Shown piece by piece: positions 52,600 through 64,000 of a stretch of DNA of 64,000 bases (positions within the stretch are counted from its first letter, which is position 1; each line of letters starts with the position of its first letter). Origin of the DNA: Sepiola atlantica (taxonomy: Eukaryota; Mollusca; Cephalopoda; Sepiida; Sepiolidae); contig OY744519.1 of the NCBI GenBank assembly GCA_963556195.1, forward strand, positions 34,210,301-34,274,300. Reading direction: 5' to 3'. The notes under the pieces are model-generated. The model ran no database searches. It was not told where the DNA came from and saw only the letters and a program-made list of their open reading frames with translations. The position numbers and the translations under genes are program-made.

Positions 52600-53080
52600 G
52601 AGATTCCCTGCTGTGGTTATGACCCACTCGTGTTTTGCCCAAAATAATGGCCGGCTAGATACGAGACCCCCTAGGCATTAGGTTTTTGATTTCCATAGAT
52701 TGGAAGCAAATTATCGTTTTCAAGTGGGTGTCGGTGTGGTCTACTCCAAATGACACCAGTGTCTATATATATTCCAGCAGATATTGGGGGAGATGGGTCA
52801 GAGTTTGGTTTTCTGGTCACCTCAGTCAGTTGGGTTTGTGTGTCTCAGAGAGAGATGGGCCCTTGAGCTCTAAGCTATTGGACTTGTTTTGATTTGGTCG
52901 GATTAAGAATTCTAATTTGCTAGTCTGTTGTTCAGTAGAAGAAAATAAATATTATTTTAACCTCCAAAGAAAATAAACCGTTGTTATTTGTTTTAAACTT
53001 GACTCGTGCTTTTATTTAGTGGGAGAATAGACCAGTACAACGAGCAACCGATCACAGCCTGTGTAGTGAACGCACAGACG
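52600..53080 (+). mobile_element. Possible solo LTR
   Basis: A GC-richer segment with TATA-like TCTATATATATTCCAGCAG (about 52760) and AATAAA at about 52946 and 52973, the order expected of a U3-R-U5 region. I could not find target duplications or a partner, so this is tentative. Confidence 0.3.
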
Positions 53081-53870
53081 CACGTCCATAATATATTTCC
53101 ATTGATTTTCTTTTATTAGGTTGAGGAAAAAGTGTGCAGTGTTAAAATAATGATTTATTATGAAAGAATTTATTCAAAAACACAATTCTTCAAAACAAAG
53201 ACCGTCATTGTCCGCAATCTTATGCTAACAACCTGCAAGCTTTCAACTTTTCGTTAAAGTACAAATCTTTTGTCTTTGGATCAAAGAATTGTTTACAGGC
53301 TTTTTCACCTTCATCAAAAGACTAAAAATCAGTGACTCTTAGATAAAGTGCTGCATTGATTAGAATAGACCGTAGTCAGATGGAACAACGTCTGGGCTAT
53401 AGAGTGGATGCGGCAGAACTTCCACACGATCAAATTCTTCAATCTTGCTGCTGGTCTTTCTCGCAGTATGCGATTTTGCCTTAAACAAAGTCTGACCAAG
53501 TCTATATCAGACAGGAGCTCAAATGTAGCGATATTGAACTTGGGTGTGCAAAAATGATGTTAAAAACGGAAATTTCCACATAAGGTTAGATTAAATAAGA
53601 AAAAGGAATTTTCCATTGTTAAGTTGGAGGTTAGAGTTATGTGTACAGTAAGTTGCGTCAGAGCAGGAAATCGTTGTGACGGAGAAGCAAGATTGATTCT
53701 CTCTTGGAAGTTTGGTGTCAAAGCAAATGGATACTCGTTTTTCGAGGCTTCTGTCACCTCTATAAGGATTGGAAAGAGAGTATGCAGATGTATTTGCCAT
53801 AAAACGTAAACCAAATCCCAGAGCAATTAATGGAATTATTTGTTCTTTTTAATTACTTCCATTATTCCAG

Positions 53871-54087
53871 TCACAAAGAGGAAGAAGAAAAGATTAATGT
53901 TTCAACAACTGCTAGTGCCACCACTGCTGAGACGTCACTACCCAATGAGCCAACCACTTACATATCAACACAAGACGAACAGCCGTTTTCTGTCAACGAA
54001 AAGATTACAGGCTATTTGATGAGTATCAAAGGACTCCCCAAACGTTATAGTTTATTTTATTTTTTTTATTTTGATTATTACGTCTAG
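53871..54087 (+). CDS. Candidate terminal exon, unrecognised
   Basis: Acceptor ACTTCCATTATTCCAG, one base, then HKEEEEKINVSTTASATTAE, TSLPNEPTTYISTQDEQPFS, VNEKITGYLMSIKGLPKR and a hydrophobic run to TAG. AATAAA follows at about 54125. The Thr/Ser-rich acidic part looks like real but disordered protein. It needs two bases from an upstream exon; none was identified. It could also be an internal exon with a missed donor. Confidence 0.35.
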
Positions 54088-54956
54088 ATCTGCTCATTGT
54101 AAAAATGTGCAGAGTTGGATTAAATAAAAATGGCTAAACAATAAAATATTAAGGGATTTTCTCAATGCACATTTGCTGATTTTGGATTAATTCGAGAGAT
54201 AAATCTGTTGCACAACAAGTATGGCCTGTTGGACTGGGTTTGCTAACCATCATTCATTATTCATTACATTAGAGAGGAGCAATTCACGCATTGTGTTTGC
54301 TAATAATTCCTCATTAAGTAAATCGGAAACGATAAAGGAAGAGACCCCATTTTAATGGAACATGGCAAAAACGAAAGGTGTACAGCCCTTCTAATTCATG
54401 CTCAAACATAGACATGGGCGTAATTAGTATGAAACAGAAATAATGACTTTTCAAGAATCTATGACATATTAAGCAATGTATATGCAAGAGAATAAGAAAA
54501 GAAATTTGGTGCAAATGAGAAATTCAAGAGAAGAGTGATAGATTAAAAAAAAAAGAAAAAAAAAAGCTGGTAATTTCCTCATATATGGCCGCTTATTATC
54601 TTTAATATATAAAGTAAAACCAGTCTCTTTATCCTTTCTTTGTCATTCATATCTTTTTTTCTTACAAAATTCTGGTTCATCGGTTTTTTCTTATGGATCG
54701 TTGTAGCATGTTGTTAAGAAGAATAAAATATAATTTGATTTAGTCCCTTCCAGAAAATACTTTGTCTGGGTTAGAATTATTTTCAAATGACAACCATCTT
54801 ATCAAAAATGATATACAGAGTTACTTCCCCTTGTTCGAAACAAATTTTTTTCTTTTTAAAACGAAACCCTGGCCAGAGACAAAAATAAATAGCAAGTAAA
54901 TACACTATTAAGCCATAACGGGTAGGTACAACTAGTTTACAATGTAAATGGTTTCA
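54088..54956. other. AT-rich intergenic, no gene seen
   Basis: No frame or structured repeat that I can support. Confidence 0.4.
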
Positions 54957-55395
54957 ACGTTATTCCCAAACAATTTATTTTGTATTAAAATCATGATTTA
55001 TGTCATTTTCTTAAGTAAAAACAATACTTAACAGATATTAGGTGTTTAATATTCAAACAAAAAAATCAACATGATGTCCTGTTATGTCAACAAAATTATA
55101 TCGGATTGGATAACTAGTTACTTCAGATTTGGAAATATAGATTTCAGGATAATTTTCTAAATTGTGTAAATACAAAATTGCTAAGATTTTCAAACCGGAG
55201 GTAACTAGAGTTATTCAACCCTACTTAATTTTGTTGACAAGATGGGCAAACACAGGCTGCCATGTTGCATTTTTGTTTAAATATTACCCAAAATATGGTA
55301 AACACCTAATATTTGTTAAGTATTGTTTTTACTTAATAAAATGACAGAAATCATGATTTTAGTACAAACTAAGTTGTTTGGGAATAATGCTGAAA
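54957..55395. mobile_element. Foldback element, ~440 bp (MITE-like)
   Basis: Left arm from 54957 (CGTTATTCCCAAACAA, AAAATCATGATTTATGTCAT, AAAAACAATACTTAACA) and right arm to 55395 (TTGTTTGGGAATAATG, ATGATTTT, TGTTAAGTATTGTTTTT) are reverse complements over about 190 bp. Both arms also share TTGTCAACAAAATTA-type text near the centre. No coding sequence. Confidence 0.8.
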
Positions 55396-56680
55396 TCCCA
55401 TTTCGATGCAAGTAATAAGCAAGAATACATTAGGAAATTACAACAAGATCAAGGAATGTGTTAGAGGATGTTTTGAAAATGAGTTCAAAGAAGGAGTTGT
55501 ATAGTAATGGTTGAGAAAGAAAATGGGAAAGTATTGTAAGATAGAGTTGTATTTAGAGAACAAAGAAAACTGTTGAAGAGTAATGATTGAAGAAAATGTT
55601 AAAGAGTAAAGGATTTTTGTAGAAGAAAACAAGGGGTTAGAGAGTAAGAAACGATCGTTAAAGAAGAAACGATTAGAGAATTGAGAAATATATTGGCAGA
55701 AAGCAATGCTAAAGAGGTTAGAATATGTAATGCATTTGTTAAAAGCAGAATCAGTATGACAACTGGAATGTTTTGTTTTTTTTTCTTTATTTTTCAAATC
55801 AAAATTGGTTGGAAATTTGGCTCGATTTGTTCCATAAAAACAATCATTTATTTTTTTTTACCATTTTCCATCTTGTTTTCCATCTTATTTTAGTATCATT
55901 GTTTTGAAAATTATAATTTTTACATTCGGACCCAGTGTAGATTCGTCACTCCAATTAGCATCTGAAAAGAACAGGTTTAGCATGACACTGTAGCGGGCAC
56001 CAATCAAACTTGACACCTTTCAGAAGTAAACAGAACACGTTTTCAAATTAATTTGGTCTCAGAATAAAAATGCCCTCCTTGAAAATAAAAAATTTATATT
56101 CACTTACAAAAAATATTTATTTCTTACAAATAAATATGCAGTTTCAATAGAGCAAAGTTAATTTAATCAAAACAAATATTTTTTACACAAAATTATTAAT
56201 TCAGAATAAAAAGTAATATTTTACATTAAGAAAAGTTAATTAAAAAAAAAACATGATTATTTTCATATGATAACTCATAAATTCATAATAAAAAAATGGA
56301 AGATGTATCTTTTTCTTTTTTACTTAATGTTTTTCATTGTCTTCATAGATTTTGACCTTTAATTACCCTAATAAAGGCATCTTTGAGTAAAAAAAAGTAA
56401 TTATTTGGACAATGTGAATTCAATTATAAAAAAGACATAAATTAATAAATTAATTTGCATTTAACATTGAATTTTTTTTGTGCTTTTAATTTTTCAAATT
56501 AGAAACATTTTTTTTTTAAAGAAATATATATCTTATAAGCAATAAGTGTATGAATATATATATTGTTTTGTAAGAATTAAATATAAAGGATTCTGGATGA
56601 AAAAAAAAGAAGTTATTCTGAAGTCAAATTGATTTTAAAATACGTGTTTTGTTTATGCTTATATGGAGTTTCCGGCTAAA
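55396..56680. other. AT-rich intergenic, no gene seen
   Basis: 55440-55700 is purine-rich (AGAGAA...GTTAAAGAG text). No other signal. Confidence 0.4.
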
Positions 56681-56689
56681 TTCATTACA

Positions 56690-57395
56690 CTATTTTCATC
56701 TTGGTTGTTATATTCATAACGTTTTGGCCGATGTAACCCTCCGACCTCTATTCTATCCAATATATGAAATGATGCTGGTTAGATTTTTAAAGTTGGACCT
56801 AAATAGCATTTCAGCTAACAAATCAAACAGATTCTGATTGGCCAACTTTCATTTGTTATTGTTTTACCAGGTTAGTTACAATAGACTAATGTACTCCAGG
56901 ACAATTTATTTAAAACATACTAGTAGTTTACTAATATGTAGAAATTCTTAAATAATCACCTTAAAAGAAAAATCAGCTAAGGGCAATAACTCTTATTTTA
57001 GTAAGAGTTATCGTTCCTTACTTTTTTCCTTTAAGGTTTACTAACAGCTATGTTTTCTTCATCCTTTTCTGTAAACAAAAGCAAAGGGTTCACTTGACAC
57101 TGATGAATTATTGACCTATTCCTTTTTTTTTTTTTTTTTTTTAATTTTTTTTTTTACACTTACGTCTTGCTCTGTTCTTATTTAATAAAAACCCGGTTCA
57201 CTTTTAGCTTAGATACTAAACATAACAAAATATTTACAAAAGAAATTTGAATGTAATGGATCCCAGACAACACCGGGTCAATACAACTAGTATTTTATAT
57301 AAAAGTTCATGGGCCGAAATGTTGTGAATATAACATTCAAGATGAGAATAGTAATCCGAATAATCAATCCTCATCTCAAAAATCTGAACTAAACT
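56690..57395. mobile_element. Nested repeat remnants: satellite-source family and Helitron-like copy
   Basis: 56690-56760 (TTCATCTTGGTTGTTATAT, GTTTTGGCCGATGTAA) and 57308-57395 (GGGCCGAAATGTTG, AACATTCAAGATGAGAATAG, AATCAATCCTCATCTCAAAA) are ends of the family that gave the 118-bp satellite, in opposite orientation. Between them, 56818-57296 is the Helitron-like copy related to 26060-26462 and ending CACCGGGTCAATACAACTAG then T. Confidence 0.5.
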
Positions 57396-57521
57396 CATCC
57401 TTTCACTCGTAAACATAATTGCAATGCTAAGTCTACATTTAGACTTTACATTCATTGTTAATGAATCAGAAATATAGAATTGGTTTCTGGGGAGATTTCT
57501 CAAATTGGTTCACAAATATAT

Positions 57522-57591
57522 GGCTGTGGTGAAGCGGATATCGACGTGGACTGACAACTTAGAATTCCAAGTTCGAATCGTGTCGTTTCCA
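57522..57591 (+). ncRNA. tRNA-derived SINE head
   Basis: GGCTGTGGTGAAGCGGATAT supplies an A-box-like TGGTGAAGCGG and AAGTTCGAATCG a B-box at tRNA spacing. The stems are incomplete. A further satellite-family end (57722-57760) follows. Confidence 0.45.
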
Positions 57592-57759
57592 TAGCAACAC
57601 TATTGATGTTAGCAACCTTCACGTGGTCCAAGATTCTAGAAAAAAAAATTGGAAAAACCAATGCCAAAAAGAGAATCGAGCCAGTCAAAAGTCGAACCAT
57701 GCTAATTCATAGGAATTTACTTTTAGTGGCCAAATATTGAGAATATAACAACCAAGATG

Positions 57760-60188
57760 GGACAAAAGTTAAAAACATTAAATTTTTTTTAAATGGAATT
57801 TTCAAGCATATATTATTTTCCTCTTAAATCAAAATCAGTATTTTAGGTTTTCCATCAATGGAAATATTTCCTTGTAAATCATATTTTCATTCTGCTAGAA
57901 TGAAACTTAAAATATTAACATTATCTTTTGGAATTTATAGTTTATTTTTTTAAATGAAAAAAGATTGAAAGTAAATTACATTTTATTTCTATAAGAAGGA
58001 AACTAGTATTTATACAGTCCCTCTTTGTTACTTTGATACATTTCTTTTCAAAAGTAAAAGTCCTTGTGTAAGCTGGATTTTCATCCTGCTATAAAAATCT
58101 TCAAAAACTAGAAATATTGCAATTATATATATATATATATATATATTGGGGGGTGGGGGCTAAATAAAAAAAATTTCATACAAAAAGAATTTAGGTGTAT
58201 TGTATTTCATTTCTAGAATTAAACAAGGAATATCAGAAATAATTATCTTTCTTTTAAACCATAATTCGTTTTGGATTTTCTTTTTATGCAAAAAAATAAA
58301 AAAAGTAAATATATTGTCATTTGTTTGGTCCTTCATTTTTTTTATCAAAAAATTAAACTATCAAGAAATTTCTTTTTCCGTTTGTAATAAATAAAACAAA
58401 ATTATTTATAATCATTTTTGTAAATGTAAATATTTTCAAAGTTTCTTTCTTTAAAAAAAAAGAAGTTAAATTGTCTTTTGGGCTAGATTATTTTTTCTTT
58501 TATAATTACTGAAAATTATTTTTACATAAATTGAATTTCCTTTCAGCTATAAAGAAACTAAAAATATAATTGTCTTTAATTTGAAATTTAATAGATTTTT
58601 TATAATTAAAATGTTTTTTTATCTTTTATATAAATGACAAAATCAAATAAATAATTTGAACAATATTCTTGACGATTATATTGTACTTTGTCAATTTAAA
58701 CAAGCAAAAAAAATAATTTTGTAAATTTAAATATTTTCAAACAAACTTTATTTTATTTTCATTAAAGAAAAAAAGTTAAAATTGTCTTTTGCCATATATT
58801 TTTATTTTTCATTTTATTATATCACTGGAAATTATTCACATAAATTGTATTTCCTTTCTGCTATAAAGAAACTAAGAATATAATTTTTTTTCCTTTGGAA
58901 TTTAACAAATTTTTATACTTTTTTCTTTTAAATTATTACATTTTATATAAAAATCCTGACAAAAATAAAATAAAAAGACCATCGACAGATCTAGCCTAAT
59001 TAGATTGAGAAAGTATGAAAAAAATAAATTTAAAAAATATCAAACAAAATCTTTTTTATCTCCAACTGTTTTTAGATTGTTAATTACCTCAGTTCTCCCA
59101 TGGCATCTCCAGTTATAGGAGAACATCATGAAACAGTCGAACATGTGAGGAGACGGGTGAATTCCCATTTGTTATGTACCCGATGAGTGTAATGTCATCT
59201 TTGGCATAGTTTTCAGTTTAGGTTTAAATTTTGCTTCTATAATTTAAAATTTTTTTGTTACATGGCATTTACTTTGGAAATTAAACCAGAAACAGAAATG
59301 AAATCATGGTTAACCAGGTCTGTTATTACTTAGGATTTTTAACCAAATTTGGTTAGGATAGTGGTCCATCATAGTTGTGATTGCTAACTTTATTTTATAT
59401 ATAAGTTAGTTCATTATCTGATTATTAAAAGCAGGAATGTGGTTTAAAAAAAGATGTTAATTTTTTTGTTAGTCTTGGGAGGGGTGATTCTTAAAATTTC
59501 CTAAAGAGATATTAAACCTCAATATGCACAATGACAATGGTCATTCCATACTAGTTTTTATATTATTTTAGTAAATCAAAGAATTTTAAAGTGAATTGGA
59601 TTTTCTTTGTACTTGCAGGTTACAAAGAAAATAATACATCAGTAACAATTTACTTCAGGCATTTTCCTGAAATACTGAAAACAAAATAAATATAAAAAAA
59701 TATAAATAGCGGCAGAATTGAGAATAACTAAAAAAAAATAAAAAAAAAATCAAAAAAAAATAAATTAAAAGAATCATGGAAAAAAAAATTGAGCATAAAA
59801 AGAAAAAAGAATTAATTTTTTCTTTTTTTGTCTTTTCAGCAGTGAGTTTAGTTTAGTTTTTTTTTTCTTTACCCAATAAGAGGGCAATTTTTTTTCTTTA
59901 TAAGAAGTTAATGAAAAAATTTTTTTTTAGTTTGTTGAAAAAAATGAACAAAATTTTTTTAAATGGAAAAAAAGCCAGTATAACTTTGTTACAAAACTAA
60001 CTCGTAACTTTCTGTTAGAAGAAAGTTTGAGAAAAAGCAATGTAACTTTCAGAAATATCAAACCTGGATGAAAATTGAATACATGCACATCATTAAATGT
60101 TAGAAAACAAAATAAAACCCTGAATAAAAAAATAAAATTGCTCGTTTCTTTTTTCTTCTTTATTTTCTTTGGATTTCCTGTTTTAAGG
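57760..60188. other. Gene-free AT-rich region
   Basis: Homopolymer-rich text with loosely repeated blocks of about 350 bp (CATCCTGCTATAAA, TTTCTGCTATAAAGAAACTA, TTTCAGCTATAAAGAAACTA near 58083, 58551 and 58856), an old tandem duplication. (TA)n at 58123-58146. No gene. Confidence 0.5.
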
Positions 60189-60440
60189 TCATGATTCTGT
60201 AACCGACTGGTTGAGGGCGTTGTTAGTAATGGCAGATATCGAATTTGGGTCAGTGTTGTTGTTCACAGGGAGTTGTCCTTCTTCATCTTTCAAATCATTT
60301 ATCTTCGTGTTACCTTCTTCATTGTAGTCTTCGTTCTGGTTATTCTTGTAATAAACTTTATTGTCCATCGGAATTATGTCGGTCGGATCGGACTCTTCTT
60401 TTGCACTGAACTTCGTGCCTTCATATTTCTGTAAGTGGAC
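60189..60440 (-). CDS. SPG21: SPG21 last coding exon
   Basis: 252 nt including TGA. Acceptor on the minus strand CTCTCTCTGTTTTTAG is very strong. After [20 protein letters not shown] the sequence is acidic and Asn-rich ([20 protein letters not shown]) and probably disordered. A minus-strand AATAAA lies only 24 bp past the stop (60160-60165), so the true end may be further on. Confidence 0.88.
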   Translation of the reverse strand, partial: VHLQKYEGTKFSAKEESDPTDIIPMDNKVYYKNNQNEDYNEEGNTKINDLKDEEGQLPVNNNTDPNSISAITNNALNQSVTES

Positions 60441-62541
60441 CTAAAAACAGAGAGAGAGAAAGTGCAAATTTTACAATTTGAGAAAAAGAAATAATTAAAA
60501 CAAAAAACAACAAGAACATAAGTAATTTGTGAGACTGTATACCTCCGCCTGACAATGCAAGGATGGGCCAAAGTCTTATCTGGGACGGACTTCTCCATAT
60601 TGTATGAAGTATTCCCGAAGTTATGCCATGGAAACGTTAATAATTCAAAAACTATTTATCTGATCAGGCTGAAATTTTGTATGGTGGTTACGGTTATCAA
60701 ACAGCATCAGATCCATACCTCAAATTTTGAAAAATTTAGAGTTGAAATTCCGTAAAATTTCCGTCTATAACCAAGTTTTTAAAGTTAGAATCAAGGCCAT
60801 ATAAGTTGCGAGATTACACTGGGCCAAGTAGCAAGTGTCTTCGATGAACAGAACCAAAGTTATTGCCAAATGTTTGACTTTCACTGTTGCCATTACCTTG
60901 ATCTAGATATCCCAAAATTGAATTAGTTCTAAGTTAGATAATGCGCGATATTTTGACCAAGTTTTGTGATGATTGGTAAAGCGATGTGGATGCTAGGCTG
61001 TATACAAACTCGACCTAAAAGATAACCTCCTTGGCTGAGGTAACTATGGATATTCTTAAGGTGTGTTCATAATGATGTTTAGAGTGCGAAAGTGGGTAAA
61101 TATAGTGAAATTCACTTCATTTTTAACTGGTTTTCATGTCGTTTTATATACTGGCAGTAACCTGTGGTAATTCCACGGTGCTTTCCATATTACTCTTGAT
61201 AAGTTACTGTTAATAATAACATTCCAGGGTAAACACTATATATAAAAAAAAAATGAATTTCTTCATCCGTAAAATAATTGTCAATGTCAACTAAATATTT
61301 ATTCTTTAAATAAATAAAACGAAGATGTCTCTTTATTCATTTATTTAAAATTATAGAAATTTAATTTTTTTAAAACAATATTCTGTCTTCTTACTGTAAA
61401 AATAATTATAATCTTAATATTCTTTAAACCAATAAAACGAATGTCACTTTTTGAAATGTATTTACTTAAAAATTGTCGTCGAAATAATAGAATTCGATTT
61501 TGGAACAATTCATTGTAAAATCGAAAAGTCTGAATCATTAGTAGTCATAAATAATGACTTATTTTCTCTCTCGGAGAAATGTCCCTGTTATGCGATTTGG
61601 TCACACACTGACCAATCAGCTTGCAGAGCACATTTATTTCATCTGCCCCCTGAAGAACTACTTCAGCCTCTTTGGGAATCACGGTCGGTCACTAGAGAGT
61701 TCCCCGGAAGCAACCAAAAAAGTCTCCATCCTTTTATCCACTGGATTCCCGAGCACCAGCTATTCTCCACTGGAAGAATTACTGTTTGGAAAAAAGCAGC
61801 AGCCAAACTTTCTAACTTTTCATTTCTTCATTCTGACACTGTCCTAACTTTCTTCAACCTATACAAAATGGTGTAAGTAACTTTAATGAATAAACCCTTT
61901 CGTGTTTATTATTATAAAAAGGGTTTTGTTTTTCCTTTCTTACAAATAATAATATAGAAGTTGGTCATAATGCTCTCTGCTAAGAGTAGCTCCTATATAT
62001 TTACTTATTTTATTTACAATTGTTTTGCCTAACTAAAAGAATACAATAAGGATTTTTCATTATATGTATTCCTTCAAAAAGGTTCTTCCAGAACCAATTA
62101 TTCGATTCAAAACAAAGCAATTATAAAGTTATGTGATTTTCATTGGTTTCATATTTATCTATATTTTGCTCTAGTGAATTTTTATATTTCAATATTTGAT
62201 ATTAATGTGAATTTTGTCCCATACCAAATGGTGGAATTTGCATGTAATTAATTTGGATAATATATAGGAAGAATCGATTGAGCTACATTGCTGACAATTG
62301 AACAGTCTAATAATTGTCTATTAAATTAATCACCAAAATTAATATATATATATATTATATATATATATACGTGAGATGCTTTTAAATTATCTTTGCTTAC
62401 CTGTATAAATACATTGACTTCTATACTTCGACTGAGGTAAGGGAAATTTCCTCCAGACTTGAGGTGTGCTCTTTTTGCATTAGGATAGCATTTGTACATT
62501 TCATCCTTGACCATTTGGGATAGAGCACACTCGTCAAACAC
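60189..62541 (-). CDS. SPG21: Maspardin (SPG21) C-terminal exons
   Basis: Two minus-strand exons, 62401-62541 and 60189-60440, join in phase 0 to give 130 residues and TGA. The first reads [47 protein letters not shown]; the second starts [12 protein letters not shown]. Human maspardin has [20 protein letters not shown] and [20 protein letters not shown] at its C-terminus, so the match is close to residue for residue. Maspardin is an alpha/beta-hydrolase-fold protein of endosomes and trans-Golgi, mutated in Mast syndrome spastic paraplegia. The last ~70 residues (acidic, Asn-rich) do not resemble the human tail. Upstream exons lie beyond the right edge. Confidence 0.92.
60441..61130. other. 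SPG21 intron with dispersed repeat
   Basis: 60540-61030 has text of a kind repeated in many invertebrate genomes (AATTCAAAAACTATTTATCT, ACCAAGTTTTGTGATGATTG). I recognise the style but not a named family. Confidence 0.3.
61131..61540 (+). repeat. Single-arm relative of foldback 17690-18245
   Basis: Shares ATTCCACGGTGCTTTCCAT, AAATAATTGTCA, AATAAAACGAATGTCACTTT and GATTTTGGAACAATTCATT with that element and with 21165-21340. Confidence 0.6.
61555..61876. other. GC-richer unassigned segment with two overlapping open frames
   Basis: Composition rises against AT-rich flanks and two plus-strand frames stay open for about 100 codons (for example [20 protein letters not shown]). No motif is recognised on either strand and no splice context is convincing. 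Probably a retroelement relic in the SPG21 intron. Confidence 0.25.
62341..62369. repeat. (TA)n microsatellite
   Basis: Short interrupted TA tract 31 bp from the SPG21 exon donor. Confidence 0.85.
62401..62541 (-). CDS. SPG21: SPG21 penultimate exon
   Basis: 141 nt, 47 codons, phase 0 at both ends; minus-strand acceptor GGTTTTTCTCTTTTCCAG and donor GTAAGC. It holds the invariant AHLK(S/T)GGNFPYL(S/C)RS block. Confidence 0.93.
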
Positions 62542-63329
62542 CTGGAAAAGAGAAAAACCTTCTTCATTTTTTGTCAACAGTTATTATAAAAAAAATAAAA
62601 AATTAAATTGAATTTTTTATTTTGTTAACATAATATCTTTGTAAAAAGTTTTAAGATTAATTTTATTAAGTGATACAATTTACATTTTTTTTGTTTGTTT
62701 TTAGTGAAATTGTGATCCTGGCCGCAAAATATAAAACAATCCTTTCAAATTTCGAAGTGTCATGACGTAGTTCATTGTTTTTTTTGTTTTTTAATAATTA
62801 ATAGCAGTAGGTTAAAATAACTGATTTGTTTATGAATAAACAAAAATGCATTATGGTTGATTTAACTTTGTAATAAAATTATTTTAAAAAAGGATTAAAA
62901 AAAAATGGTTAAGAGAAGTGAGTGATCTCTTTTCTTTTTGTTTGGTTTTACTCTGCGCACCAGTTGGTAGTCCTTCCTACAGCGACTCAATGTTCCGTTG
63001 TCGTAGTGGTCGCCACTAGATTTTTCTCTCTCGCTCACTCTGGAGTTTGTGCTGTATAAAACAAACACTTATTCTAGTGACATCCAAGGTGAGGACATCG
63101 ATAGAAAGATAATATACTTCCCATCTTATTTTTTTTTAAAGAAAAATTAAATATCTCAATTTTAAAATAAGTCGATATTTTCTACTGATTTAAAAAAAAA
63201 ATTCTATGGTTCAATTAAAAATAAAAATCAAGGATTAAAAGATAACAAGCCACGCGTGCATGGTCTCTCTCTGTATGTGACTCGATGTGGCGAGTGTAAA
63301 ATGCAATAAATTTGGGCAATTTGGGGCAT
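62542..63329. other. SPG21 intron, no exon found
   Basis: AT-rich; a short GC-richer piece at 62945-63060 shows no match to the upstream part of maspardin. Confidence 0.4.
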
Positions 63330-63800
63330 TTTTGACCCCCCCCCTTCGACCCCCTGGGGGCGCGAACCAGAATTTTTCTGAGGTCAAGGATGCTCATTTT
63401 ATATCCAGAACAATTGCCTCTACATTTTGGCCAAGTTTCAGAAAAATTGAATGGATGGATCAAACGTTATGGGAGAAAAGGGTAATTTTTTTGTCATTTT
63501 GGGGGCTTTTGACCCCCTGGGGGCGCGAACCAGATTTTTTCCAAGATCAGCGTTACCTATTTTCTATTAGGAACTAATGCCTCCACATTTTAGCCAAGTT
63601 TCAGAGAAATTGAATGGATTAATGAAAAGTAATGGGGCAAAAAATGTCATTTTTTGCCATTTCGGGGCCTTTTGACCCCCTGCGGGGCTAACCAGATTTT
63701 TTTTCAAAAATCGGAGAATGTCACTTTCTAACCTGACCAAAGTTATAACTTTATGCAAAATTTCAAAGAAATTCAATGGATGGTTGCGGAGAAAAATCCG
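63330..63800 (+). repeat. Diverged ~165-bp tandem repeat, three units
   Basis: TTTTGACCCCC(T) with GGGGGCGCGAACCAGA occurs at about 63332, 63507 and 63668, each followed about 80-90 bp later by CCAAGTTTCAGA(G)AAATTGA or ATTTCAAAGAAATTCAATGG. The last unit ends CCGGACGGACATGCCTC. This kind of text is widespread in invertebrate genomes. Confidence 0.7.
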
Positions 63801-64000
63801 GACGGACATGCCTCAAAACATAAGTCCCCCGATTTTATAAATCAAAAATTTGAACAGACAGGAAGACAGATGAGAGAACAATCTGGCATGCTTATCAGAT
63901 TTATAGAAAAGGATGCAATTATTGCCATTAATTATTCATTTTTAAAAAGATCCAGTTCTTGATGGACCATTTTGTCGTCACTTAAACAACCAAATTACAG

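Noticed and set aside
60555..60755. 66-codon plus-strand frame [20 protein letters not shown]
   Set aside because: Lies in dispersed repeat text inside the SPG21 intron; no supporting signals.

Overview
The window is eukaryotic and very probably from a mollusc, most likely a cephalopod such as an octopus (inference). It is AT-rich, has exon-intron genes with multi-kilobase introns and GT-AG junctions, carries long (TA)n tracts, and is packed with decayed animal transposable elements: Penelope-like elements, RTE-type and other non-LTR retrotransposons, a GalEa-like Ty1/copia element, mariner, Helitron-like ends and tRNA- or 5S-derived short elements. There is no bacterial operon structure. Most long open frames are repeats or chance.

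Region 1 (1-28161, + strand) is the 3' part of a LRRK1-type ROCO kinase gene. Eight exons (1185-1440, 3321-3545, 11161-11385, 14570-14695, 19227-19427, 21585-21743, 24074-24175, 27325-28161) encode about 709 residues: the protein kinase domain and then a WD40-like C-terminal region ending at a stop. All seven internal junctions are phase 0. The leucine-rich repeats and ROC-COR GTPase must lie upstream of the window. The introns hold a 21-unit 118-bp satellite, a 34-bp minisatellite, LINE fragments on both strands, a Penelope GIY-YIG fragment, 5S-derived elements and hammerhead-ribozyme-like motifs.

Region 2 (28162-45100) has no convincing host gene. It contains a complete but dead Ty1/copia element (29831-33782) with both LTRs, a primer-binding site and a 5-bp target duplication, several large palindromic foldbacks between (TA)n tracts, a LINE fragment, two tandem mariner remnants with the same internal deletion, and two Penelope fragments.

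Region 3 (45400-54100, + strand) has candidate exons of one or more unrecognised genes. The best pair, 45412-45559 and 50189-50320, is phase-compatible and ends in a stop followed by AATAAA. Another possible terminal exon is 53871-54087.

Region 4 (60189-62541, - strand) holds the last two coding exons of an SPG21 (maspardin) orthologue; the rest lies beyond the right edge. The remainder is AT-rich intergenic DNA with foldbacks, Helitron-like remnants and a diverged ~165-bp repeat.

The main unifying observation is that many dispersed repeats here end in a CTGANGA - short stem - GAAA signature, the core of a hammerhead ribozyme, often in one or both arms of a palindrome beside a (TA)n tract. 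This fits Penelope-like elements, which are known to carry hammerhead ribozymes. The best copy, with a perfect stem II, lies 113 bp upstream of a LRRK1 exon.
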